Source: Phoebastria nigripes (lineage: Eukaryota > Chordata > Aves > Procellariiformes > Diomedeidae). Taken from it: a DNA stretch of 64,000 nt. Under the pieces are notes generated by a model, which made no database searches, was not told the origin of the DNA, and worked only from the letters and a program-made list of their open reading frames with translations. The stretch spans positions 964,486 through 1,028,485 of the forward strand of contig JAYKAV010003166.1 in the NCBI GenBank assembly GCA_035582835.1, in the 5' to 3' direction. The position numbers were made by a program, and so were the translations under genes. Below are positions 53,991 to 64,000 of this stretch, one piece after another; position 1 is the stretch's first letter, and each line of letters begins with the position of its first letter.

Positions 53991-56900
53991 AAAATTGTAC
54001 AAATAGGGATCCAAAAACCCCATCTGGATGTCCTTTCTGAAATTAAAAAGGTCAGCAACTACTTTGTTTTTCTTGGCTTTGGAAATGAAAAACATACCAA
54101 GCTGCTGACCACAAGGAAGTAGGGAGTAGTCATGATTCATTTTGGACCTACCATCGTGGCCGGTCAATTCTGATTTACTGAAGGAGGCCAATATGCTGAC
54201 TTGCATGGAATGCAACATTCTTCAAGAGTTACTAGGCAAGGAAAGAGATGGTTTAAAATTATCCTTCAAAAAAGAGACTCAAGCAGGCATGCTCAATTGA
54301 CTTTTTTTTCAGGCAACATGTTCTTCAGTAGGAAAGATTTTGTGATCTTGTTATAGGTGACTTCTTACTGCACCGTAAGCAGGACTAGCTCTAGGCATGT
54401 GCAAAAGTAGCTCATAGCAGCCAACTTCTGTGAGCAGCAACGAACCCCGACCTCGCATCAGACAACTCAGCACCCACAGGCCACATCTCGTTCTTACCTT
54501 CACTACAATAACACGCACAGAACCCTCTACTCAGCAAACGGATCAAGTACAAATCACCAGTGAGACTTCCAGAGGAAAAAGTAGCCAAAAATAATGAGTA
54601 TTAAAATGGTGACAAGATTTTTTTCATGCATGCTAAAAACTCATTTGATACAGCAGGCTAGAAATTAATGCTAATTTCCAAGTATATAAATTCACTGCTT
54701 TCACTGAAACGACCTGTATAAGTGGCCAGACTGTGCTTAATCTTAGTTAATACAGACACCGGTGAAACTGAGGGTTTGGGATTTTTTTACAAGTTCTGAA
54801 GGCTAGAAGAGAGTGTGCAGTTAACTTAAATTCTTCTTGCTACCAACTTCTACCAAAATTATGGTCAAATCAGATTGTAATCTATCACTTACACTCCGTT
54901 TTATTTATTGTCTAGTGTTTCTTCTTACAACTGGTCTATCTCATTTCAAGATAATTCTCTTTTGAAGGTTTATGATAAAATAGCTTATGATTTTTATCTA
55001 GAAACTCACACATTTAAGGAAGCAAGAATTCAAAAAAAAAGATGTGCAAAGTCAAAAGAGGCTATTGGAGAATCCTTCCAGTCTGTTCAACACTGTAGAA
55101 AAGGCACCTCCTGTAATTAAAACATGGTTAACTGGCAATTTAAGGTTTAATAGACAGAAACTTTGCCACAGATGCGAGATACAGCCTTGAAGAATACTGA
55201 AGACCAGAAACCTTTAAAAGGTCATACCCAATACTGCCCATATTCAGATTGCAATATTGTAGGCATCAGGTAAGAGTTACCAAAATCCTTTCTTATTCCT
55301 GGATTAAGGTGGAATGTTTGTAACACAGTGAAGCAAATACATTTAAACAGATTACTGTGCAGGTACCGCCATCGCTGCAGGCTGGTACCTTGCCTTACAT
55401 TGAAGGTCAGGGTTTTGGTCAGGTAGGTACTACAACTCATCCATCTTTCGTCAACATTTTTCAAAAGGAAACTGACCCAGTAACAGTCCTTCAGTATCAG
55501 ACATACAGAACCCTATCCATAGGCTATAATGTAGAGAAAGTAATTTGAATTATTTACAATATCTTTAATAGCCTCTAATTGCATATCCTCCTGAAACAGT
55601 AAATTCAGTGTCTTATGTTCCCATTACATTAGCACATCTAGCAACCTCATCTTCTATTGCAGGTTTCTGTTCACTAATGTAAAATCACATTATATTTAAG
55701 CATTCCACTTCCGCCACCTCTTCTCCAAGATAACTGCATTTTCACTTGACCGCTTAAATTCTTTACAATCCTCTGATCACATAAAACTCCGGCCTCTCAG
55801 AAACACCAGCTCTCACTGACTTATCACACAGTCAAAACCAACATGAGTGTAAGTCACGCAAGCCTCAAACTCAGAAGGGTATACGAACAATATTATTAAA
55901 ATATCAATTGAAACAATTTCTACAAAGCAATTGTCTTTGATGTTTACCCCTATAAATCCCAAAGTTCATGCATCCCAAATGCCACAGTAGTTCCACAGTG
56001 ATTAGAACTGAGGCTTATAAAGAATGTGAAATTAAACAAACTTGATTGACGCTGCAAGGGAATTATGAATCCCTGTTTCTATATTGCTGCCTAACAGAAA
56101 AGAAGTCTTGTCTTGGACGAGGATGACTGCGTCTTCCGTTCGTTTCAGCTATTCAAAGCAGGATCCTCAGAGGAATGCTTCCAGAATGAAGCTAACAGCT
56201 GATAAATCTTAATGTATATATAGTTCACGCCTACAGGAGTAAATGCCAATTTCTCAGTATTTTTGATCCAAGGTCTTTTTTTATATTTAAAGTGTATTAT
56301 GCAACATTAGGTTTTGGATGAAGATGACACAGCTAAGTATTTCTTCAAGGTAAAAACGTGCCAGCTTTAGTACACCAGTATAGCTATCTTCGTATAAGAA
56401 ACAAATTGCTATGTCCTGTATTTTACTTCTTTCGAAAAAATTACCGTTACTTGAACTATGCCTCTATAAGATCCTTTATTTTTAAAATCCCTCCCTTCTA
56501 CTCATCCTGTATGGTTAATGCTCTAATATAAGTTCCAGGTCAAACTGTAATAGTATTGACAAAAGAAAAGTTAATGCATAATTTCAACCTGATTCTGATC
56601 CAAGAGGGGTCAGGTTATGCTTGCTAATTATCATTTGCATTTTACTCTTCCTACTTTGCTGATGCCACAAAAATGAATTGTTACTGGTTGTTCACAAGAG
56701 GATCCTTTCAGGATTCAGCCATTCTAAAATGACTTTAAGACAGGAGTAAGTACTCCTNGAAAACACCCGGTCCTATTAATACTCATCACATAATTACAGA
56801 GTGTGCGGATAGAGTGAGTTCAAGCTGTATTCATGATCACTATGGATATTTTTATACAACTGTACTTCATTAAAATATATACAGGAGAAGTTTTCCAATA

Positions 56901-58370
56901 TAATTTGATAAACGCAAAAGGAATAATTAACATTTTAAAATATCATCTAAATCATGTTCATCAAAACAATAATTAATTCACATCCTAACCGCAACTGAAG
57001 AAGTTTCCCNTATGTATGTCTTACAAGACTACACCTTCTGCACAACTGGGGGAAGAAGTAAAGTTGTGTACCCTTGTACAGAAACATATTAAGATATCTA
57101 TTCTGCATATTATTAATACTTTCTGTGGTAACACACAAAGTAACAACAACATATAAACCTTTTGTCTTCCCTTCACTGGTACTGCATCCCAGCATCATAA
57201 TATTCTGTAAGAATGAGCTCTACTTACAACCATTTCTTGCTCCAACAATGGATCTGGTGATCCATTATCACTTTCTTATGAAAAAAACTATTATCGCAAA
57301 TCAAAGCGATAGAAGTGGAAGACAAAAAAAAGTTAGTGGATGATGCACTAAAGACAAAACTAAAATTGTAGTATGTTTGCAGACACAAGCACCACCATAA
57401 GCCAAGTAAATCGGACAGCAGTAGATAAGTAAGATGTGCTGAGGACAGAGAGCCTTGTCATAGAAAGTCAAATATCACTGTGTGCCATTACACAGAAATA
57501 AAAGCGGAAGAGAAAGGGGAGATCAAAAGAAGAAAGTGCTAATGGACTCAGATACATCTGACTAACAAATAACCCTTTTTTAAGAAAGAAATCGGTGTAT
57601 CAAACCAAACAACCAAATTAATGTAGAACAGAAGGACAGCTACTCGGACAGATGAGAAANCTGGTCCACTTTCACCAGTTTCCTATATATCAGTTGCCAG
57701 ATGCGGACACCTAAGGAAGAATATAAGGTAAAGGCAAACACACAGCGAGCCTCCCAAAAACACACTAAGATCTATCCCCATTTTAGATATCAACAGGCCT
57801 CACTATTTTTTTCATTGTTTAGGCCAGTATGAATGATACAGTTGAAAAATTCAAATGTCAGACTTTAAAAATCACAGTGCTATGCTACCGAAGTGGAACA
57901 TGGTTACTTGCAGCTACTGCATCAGTCCTTCCTCTAGGTTTTCAAAACGTAATAATTTGGGGCTCTCTTCTTCAATCATTTGAATATTGCCATTAATTGG
58001 TTATCTCAGCTGCAGTCAAAAAAGGCAAGTAAATGCTTGTAGAGTCAAACGATTGCTAATGTGGTAACAAACGTGCAATTCTTTCATTTCCACACTTTTC
58101 AGCTGACTAATTACAAATAATTCATCATTTTGGTTAACACAGACATCTAAAATCTGGCTAATCACCTGGCCACCGATATTTTTTAAGGATTTTTTCTCCC
58201 CTTGTATAAACCACAGAAAAATTACAAGCCAATGTTTTACAGCTTACTGAACACAAAGACAGTTACAGAAGGTTTTGATTGCTTTGGGTCACCTGGGATT
58301 TAAATCCTATTACAGTCAGGTTCAAAAAGATGTGACAGAGGTATTTAAGTTTACATCAAGAGACACTTAC
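53991..58370 (-). other. DOCK1: DOCK1 intron, downstream of the 58371-58466 exon
   Basis: Starting from the gtaagt donor (minus strand, 58370-58365), this is the beginning of the large DOCK1 intron that contains INSYN2A. I looked for the next expected DOCK1 exon (protein continuing GNFVACMTAILRQMEDYHYA in vertebrates) and did not see it here or further left, so the intron probably extends beyond base 1. The content is AT-rich and non-coding, with no repeat that I can name beyond the CR1 remnant at its left. Confidence 0.7.
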
Positions 58371-58466
58371 AATGAGCTCCGAATCACGTCCCATGGAAAT
58401 GACTGTTCTGTTTACTGTCCTCAATAGCTTTTCCATGATTATCTGGACATGCCGTTGTGTTGGCCC
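58371..58466 (-). CDS. DOCK1: DOCK1 internal exon (GPTQRHVQII...)
   Basis: This is a 96-nt exon encoding 32 residues, GPTQRHVQIIMEKLLRTVNR and then TVISMGRDSELI, which I recognise as DOCK1 (DOCK180), the RAC1 exchange factor that acts with ELMO proteins downstream of CRK and integrins in cell migration and engulfment. The segment is in the armadillo-like helical part between the lipid-binding DHR-1 and catalytic DHR-2 domains. The acceptor is ...ccttag (minus strand, ending at 58467) and the donor is gtaagt (58370-58365). Both borders are in phase 0, so the exon joins the previous one in frame. It runs opposite to INSYN2A. There is no sign of damage. Confidence 0.96.
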
Positions 58467-59739
58467 CTAAGGAAAAAAAATAAATTAGTGGTAACTAGAT
58501 ACAACAGACACCACTACAATCGAACTATTTATGTTTGCCTTTAAATTTGCCTGTCTTGTGAAAGTTAAATAAAACATCACTCACTGCTGTTGATCGGAAG
58601 CAGAAAACTAGTCTCCCATTTTAACAAACACCATGCAAAGTCTATTTTATTAATACATGCTACTGATAAATTAACATGTTCTGTTACAATTATTTAAATG
58701 AAAAGCAAGTCCCTGGAAATATAGCAAAGCCTATGACATTTAGTTACCTAATAATTTCATTTTCATAAGTCATTTTTCCAACATCAAAAGCCCACAGGCA
58801 TTATCAAATCTGGGGGGCTATTCTGCAACAGCTCAATTAAAAGAAACAGAAAAGCAAAGCAAAACTTTGGTTAAGGAACTTTAATTTCAGTCAATTGTTT
58901 CAAATAAATATTTCATTTTCAACTCTTTCAAAAATAGTGGCAGATTACTTCTAATACAGAAATATTAAGAGCAACTGGCTTTTAAGAACAAGTTCAGAAA
59001 CCTCAGGCAGAATGATGCCTACAGCAACTGAAGCCAAAAACACGACAAGGAGAAAGAAACAGATGAGCTTTGCTCCCATCTTTTACTTTACAAACAGACT
59101 AGTTCATAGTTTTCAGTAGTCTGAAGGAGAAGACTTCAAAAAGGGGTCTGTGAGATGGAAAGGGGAAACGATCCGATAGCCAACATTTGTAAGCATTTTC
59201 CCAGATAATTATCTAAATAAAGCAGCATCTTTGTGTTGCTTCTTGACCATCAAACAAACATTCTGATGAACCATTTTCTTTTTTGCCCTTGGATCCATTA
59301 ATAACCCACATCTTATCATTGGATTACGCTTAATTACCAAAGGCAGACTTGCATATATGAAAAATGCATTTGCATATTTGAAGAACGAACCATCATCAGC
59401 ACATATATACACAGCTACTGCTCCAGTATAGACTTTTCTTCCNGCTGCTGACAGATCTGTCTTCGGGATAAACCTTACAATTCTGGTACCAAGAACATCT
59501 GCAGGGAAGAATGCATCTATCTCAGTACCCTGCTCCCCTCCACCCTCCAGCTCTCCCTACTTTCTCTCCTATGAGTTCTCCCCAAGACTTTCCTCCTCTT
59601 TTTCCTCCTCCCAGCACTTGTGCTGCTCCTGCCCATTTTCAATTTTACTTTACATTGCTCCTCACTCACAGTGTTTCCTTCCTTTCCCTGTCCCCTTCTC
59701 CATCCCCCTGCTTCACTGGCAAATGGGTATCTATTTCCT

Positions 59740-59865
59740 GCAGCCCCCTCGCAGCCAGCCGCTAACCGACAGCGGCGCAGGGCAGCTCTCGGCTCTGCTC
59801 CTGCCACTCCTGCAGCCCCGCTCCAGCTGGGCTCAGCCCAGGAGATGGCGGAGCTGCAAGTGAGT
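59740..59865. promoter_or_regulatory. Small GC/CpG-rich island within the DOCK1 intron
   Basis: In an AT-rich intron this block suddenly shows about eight CpG in 120 bases and high GC. On the plus strand, an ATG at 59845 (context ggagATGG) opens five codons (MAELQ) that end exactly at a strong gtgagt donor at 59860. On the minus strand, an ATG at 59807 opens 96 codons, with a gtgagt donor-like site inside at about 59669. These are features of a first exon or alternative promoter, but no downstream partner exon can be shown. It could equally be a GC-rich relic of a repeat. Confidence 0.3.
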
Positions 59866-60046
59866 TGCTACCACGGAGAGAAATGCAGCCAACAGAGAGT
59901 GACAGGAAGGAGCCAAGCTGTCAAACACAAATTCCTTTTTTAAAATAACCCACTCTCTGAAGCAGTCACACAAAACTACTTTAAAAAAGAAACAAAATCA
60001 GAACAAGCCCAAAAAACATCGTCAAATAAGATGCTAGATACGCTGT

Positions 60047-60094
60047 GAATAGCTGACCCCTGAGGTCCTTTCCAACTAAATTAGTGTATGATTC
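60047..60094 (+). repeat. CR1 LINE 3' tail fragment
   Basis: The text 'tgacccctgaggtcctttcc' followed by 'aactaaattagtgtatgattctg' matches the terminal part of CR1 (gaggtcccttccaacctaaa, ctatgattctg). It is a severely 5'-truncated copy in plus orientation, more diverged than the one at the left edge. Confidence 0.8.
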
Positions 60095-60470
60095 TGCATA
60101 GGACTGAAGGTTCAAGGCAGCAGCCTCATCAGCCCAAGCTTCTTTAAGAGAGCATCAAATCATTGCAGCTCTCCGGCAAAGCACCAATATTTGCATATTT
60201 GTATAAAGTCAAGAGAAGACGAAAAAGAGACTATTATGCAAGCTACACATCTGCATACCAGCCCAGGGCACTGCACAGGTTCTCATGCACAACCTCTCAT
60301 ACGTTTACATTCTGAATGGGTAAGACAGCTACATTAGTTATAATATTCATGCAGAAGCCACCACTTTCCAATTCAGGTTATCTATTACTGAGGTGAAGAA
60401 TTCTACTAGCTAACTTTAAATGGCACTTCAAAAAGCTAAACAAGTTTGCTGTGTCAACAAAAGTATATTT

Positions 60471-60512
60471 TCATATATATGTGTGTGTATATACACACAT
60501 ACCCCCCCCCCT
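60471..60512. repeat. TATG/TG simple repeat and poly(C)
   Basis: An alternating 'tatatatgtgtgtgtatata' segment, partly self-complementary with the following 'cacacatac', is followed by about ten C. It is a simple repeat. Confidence 0.85.
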
Positions 60513-60917
60513 TCAGGCTGGCCTAGCAGGCCAGTATCAATACAACTTAAATGTGCATTTCCCAAAATGCTCGTCGGGGGGGGCAGGGAACCAAAACAAA
60601 CGTTTTCTACCTGGCAGAGGCTAGACACCATGTAAGAGAAAGGCTGAACTCCTAAGAATATCTATTTACTCACTATCTAACTAATGTCTGGAAAAGTGTT
60701 ATTGGCAGTGCTGTATTGGATGTGCCTCCAAAACATCCTGAGATGTCACACAACACATCTTCATCACTGGATACCTAAAAAGACGACTTAGAAGAGACGG
60801 TGCGGGGCAGGGGGGGCGGGAGCAGAATCTAAGCCATCAGGAGTTACCTGCTTAATTCATTCTACTAAGATCCATTTCTTTTAAGTGCTAATCATCACAG
60901 AACCGTACGATACTAAC

Positions 60918-61045
60918 CACATCTTTCTTGTAAAGCACTTCCAGGATGTTACTCAGCAACTGGCAACAAGCCTCCAAATCTTCTTGTCTTTCCAAGTGAT
61001 ACTTCAGCTGATCTGTCATTGTTGGCAGCAAGATTTCCCTGCAGT
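60918..61045 (-). CDS. DOCK1: DOCK1 internal exon (...CREILLPTMTDQ...KKDV)
   Basis: This is a 128-nt exon. Its first two bases complete a split Asp codon (phase 1 entry), followed by 42 residues: CREILLPTMTDQLKYHLERQ, EDLEACCQLLSNILEVLYKK and DV. It is the known DOCK1 segment immediately before the GPTQRH exon, and matches the vertebrate protein with only conservative differences as I recall it. The acceptor is tttgtgtgcag (minus strand, ending at 61046) and the donor is gttagt (60917-60912), a permissible but less common donor. The exon is part of the helical scaffold region between DHR-1 and DHR-2. Continuity with 58371-58466 in phase 0 makes the assignment firm. Confidence 0.97.
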
Positions 61046-64000
61046 CTGCACACAAAACATAAGGTTACATACACAGCTTTAAATAACTTCATAGCACTGC
61101 CTAAATAGCCGATCTGCTTCAGTGCTTACATAAGATAAAAAAATCAGGAAAAAGAAGATAACTTCCAGATTTCCAGTCACCTGCTTTTCAACCAAAACCA
61201 TAAAAACCTGAAAAAGTTATAAGCAAGTGAAAAAATGAAGTCATTAGGTTAAGAATACTTGGACAAGCACTACCCTCCCACCCACACCGCCACCAGCCCC
61301 AGTTTAGCAAAGTACTTGAGTGGTCTCACTGACATTAACTGCCTCTGCTTAAAAACATTAATTAACTGGACCTATCCAGCGCCGTCACACAGCATTGACA
61401 CAAAGCATTACATACAAGGTTAGCTTCATGCTTGCTCGACTGGTTGAGCGTTGGCAAGGTGTATTAAACTTCCTTTACCTTACCTGTACTGGTTATCAAT
61501 GCAGCACAGCCTAACTGTACAAACATGATTCACTGAGATGTATGATGCTATTCAGATTAACATTCAGCTGCGTGACATGGTCTTTTATAGCTCAAAAAAT
61601 GCTGCTGAAATACTTTACGCTGGTATTCAGATGTAATTGCCTGTACAAGGCAAGTACAGGACTTGCAGAGAGAGGCAGGGAAGATGAAGAAAAGGGACGT
61701 GGAGCTAAATAATGGAGCTCAACATTTTGGTTCAAGTGAAGAGTGTAAGGGAAATAAGGCAAAGATTGATACTCCTAAACCTACCGGCAGGTAACATTGG
61801 GGCACTGATCTAATGAATCTAATTAACATATAACCTGCAAATTGTCTTGCACAGAGGGAGTGCAGGGACCTAGGGTTCACTCCTAACTCTGGACCATGGT
61901 CTTTTTGCTTTAGGAGAGATGGCACAGCCAGATACCTGCCTTCTGTATGGTGGCATCAGCTGCAACCAACCACAGCACGAGCCTAGAGGCATGCACACTT
62001 TATCCGCAAAAGCAGGAAAGAGTGAAGTCAAAACCTTTTAGTCTCCCCCATTCCCAGCCCCCAAATAAATCCATGCGCAAAGGAGGGGAACTGGTTATTC
62101 TTGTTCATCAGAGCCTGACTTACTCAAGAAGAAATAATGATATTACATTACACAGTGTATATACCATCAGCATAGTACTAAAACATATTTTGGCGCTGAG
62201 GGAAAAGGAGAGCAGGAAGGGTCAAGGAGGAATTAAGAGCATTTTGGTATTTTTCCACCTCCTCTAAATAATATTGTAGAACAGGAACAGAAGAGAACCA
62301 TGAGACTTTTCCAGCTATTTTACCCTACAAGACACCAGTTCCCAAGTCCCTTTCCCTACCGATCTGCCCAACTATCTCATGTACATACGGGAGAAGGCGT
62401 GAGCTCTGCTTTGCCTAAAGGAAGGAGTACTATGTCTCTATACTAAAAGGGCTGGATTACCAAGCTGGCAAGCAGCTTTTTCTCAGAGAAGTCATATGCA
62501 TAAGACAGACAGAAAGCAGCACAGCTACGTGTGTATATGTACGTGAACCAAGTACCTTGAAAAACAATAGTTACTGTTAAGAAATTTCTATTTTCCTGAC
62601 ACATGGACATACACTATCACAACATGGGTGACTCCAAAAAGTTGCCCTTGTACTATAAAATCCACCTGGGCAACAATCTCTGAAAACACGACTGAAGAAT
62701 TCACTTTGTCAAGTGCTACATTGGCTGCTGGCCCGTGAGATCTCTAATTATACAGTATCTGGGAAAATATGGATGAAGTTCTTGACAGCCACACAAAAGA
62801 CATAACACACTGACATTTTTTTTAGTGATATTACCCAAATTGCTTGGACTTGATGGCATATGGATGACTCACAAGAGGAGGCTTCATGGCAGTCCTTAAT
62901 GACTATATCATTGCTTAGAGATTATTTTCACACAAAAGCTGGAACATTCAGAAATGCTTATGAGCACTCAATTAAGTCTTTGTTTAAGACAATTTTCAAT
63001 AGTTCTGGACCAGTAAGCATCACCATCCCGACATCAAGAGCATGAGTAACATATAGACCACAGCAGGACGCACAAGACTAAAAAATGAAAACTGGAGATT
63101 AATCCCAATTAAAAGGGCATGACCCCACATTGCAATGTGAAAGCACTTATTTAGGGTTATACCTAACACTTTCCAAGAGATCAATAGCTCAAAGTAACGC
63201 TTTCAACACTAGGAAGCCTCCTCTTGGTAGCAGTAGAGTGCTACTCAACAGCAGAACCTCCTTCTGCAACCAAACATTCCCTTTATTGATACACATTTGG
63301 TCTATGTCCTTTTGCACTGGACGTAACTGGCACCCAGAAGCAGTCAGGATAGGCAGGAGTTACAGAATGAGCAAATTGGTGCTGAGAAGCTACAACAAAT
63401 AACAGTAGCTCAAAGGACAACGAAGATCTGCATCACCAAAAGATGGTGACCCTGGCTTTGATTCACCAGAATTAAGTACCTTCACTAGCTTCATCTTTTG
63501 CTGAAGAGATGTCCAGAGACAGAATGTGCACTTCCACCCTCGACCATTCCTGATGATTCCCGAAAGTATTTAGGAGATGCCACACCCCGGGTGCCAAGGT
63601 GTCATGCTGTAGAAGCTACTATTGTAAGAGAGTACCCAATTGCATTGCATGGACCCCACACAGGCGCCAGCTTCAAAATCCCTCCATAGTGAAAACTGAG
63701 GCTCAGCTGACAGTCTGCTGGTTACAAGCATGGGATGGACAAGGCAGCATCACCAGTGCTAAAATATGCACTGCAGGTACCAGAAAAAACTGACAGCTAG
63801 GAGGCAAAGGGCTGCCAAGGATGAAGAAATCAATACATGCTTATGGTGATGTGTTTTGGCTTGCAGTGGAAAAATTGATACAGGCATTAAAAACTCAGTG
63901 CCAAGGTGAAAATTACTCTCACTCNATGAGTCTCAGTGACAAGGTACGGACTCAAGAGGACTTGCTTTTGCTACTAAAAAAGAGAAGGAAACAGGATGGA
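61046..64000 (-). other. DOCK1: DOCK1 intron upstream of the 60918-61045 exon
   Basis: The next upstream exon should encode sequence ending in DLFTQH before the split Asp codon; I did not find it, so the intron runs past the right edge. The sequence is non-coding. A weak tRNA-SINE/MIR-like string is present at 61861-61898, and a somewhat GC-richer stretch at 63200-63800 has several short frames but nothing recognisable. Confidence 0.75.
61861..61898 (+). repeat. Weak MIR or tRNA-SINE-like fragment
   Basis: The string 'gacctagggttcactcctaa' followed by 'ctctggaccatgg' resembles the B-box and core of MIR (gacctgggttcgaatcccgg, ctctgccac). It is short and diverged, so the call is tentative. Confidence 0.3.

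Larger units (their letters stand above)
58467..60917 (-). other. DOCK1: DOCK1 intron between the two exons
   Basis: The intron is 2451 bp with a gttagt donor (60917-60912) and a ttag acceptor. It contains a CT-rich stretch from about 59520, a small GC-rich island at 59740-59865, a CR1 3' tail at 60047-60094, and TATG/TG and poly(C) low complexity at 60471-60512. The rest is AT-rich non-coding sequence. Confidence 0.9.

Noticed and set aside
53868..54218. 116-codon minus-strand frame as a gene
   Set aside because: It partly overlaps a degraded CR1 relic and has no coherent domain.
63130..63793. Cluster of 60-90 codon plus-strand frames near the right edge
   Set aside because: Frames are in different phases, without recognisable products or consistent splice signals, inside a DOCK1 intron.
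1..64000. CRISPR arrays, tRNA or rRNA genes, operons, intact retroviral or DNA transposon genes
   Set aside because: None seen on reading both strands; the locus is ordinary vertebrate genic and intronic DNA.

Overview
This is a stretch of vertebrate nuclear DNA, most likely from a bird. It holds one complete nested gene and a slice of its host gene. Three things point to a bird: CR1 LINE 3' tails with the avian-type consensus at 1-84 and about 60047-60094; a sparse background of old CR1 and MIR-like remnants; and compact introns around a locus (DOCK1/INSYN2A) whose proteins can be read directly. The sequence is draft quality, with a 255-base N gap at 1807-2061 and several dozen isolated single Ns.

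Plus strand: INSYN2A (FAM196A, inhibitory synaptic factor 2A) is the main gene. Its coding sequence joins 17535-18727, 38149-38220 and 49150-49333. All splice sites are canonical and the phases are consistent. The joined length is 1449 nt, or 482 residues plus stop. A CpG-rich block at about 1680-2340, interrupted by the N gap, ends in a good splice donor at 2253 and probably contains the promoter and non-coding first exon. The 3' UTR follows the stop at 49333; the best poly(A) signal is at 51918-51923.

Minus strand: two exons of DOCK1 (a RAC guanine-nucleotide exchange factor that works with ELMO) lie at 61045-60918 and 58466-58371. They join in phase 0 and encode part of the helical region between DHR-1 and DHR-2. 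No further DOCK1 exon was found below 58371, so INSYN2A sits antisense inside one large DOCK1 intron. The same arrangement is known in mammals, and the paralogous pair DOCK2/INSYN2B has it too.

Everything else is intronic: low-complexity tracts, degraded repeats (a convincing old minus-strand CR1 at about 53200-53990 and MIR-like fragments), and a few unexplained items. The most notable are a small GC-rich island at 59740-59865 with exon-like features inside a DOCK1 intron, and an exon-like minus-strand ORF at 49791-50053 opposite the INSYN2A 3' UTR. I see no operons, CRISPR arrays, tRNA or rRNA genes, or intact mobile elements, and nothing that amounts to a new biological system.
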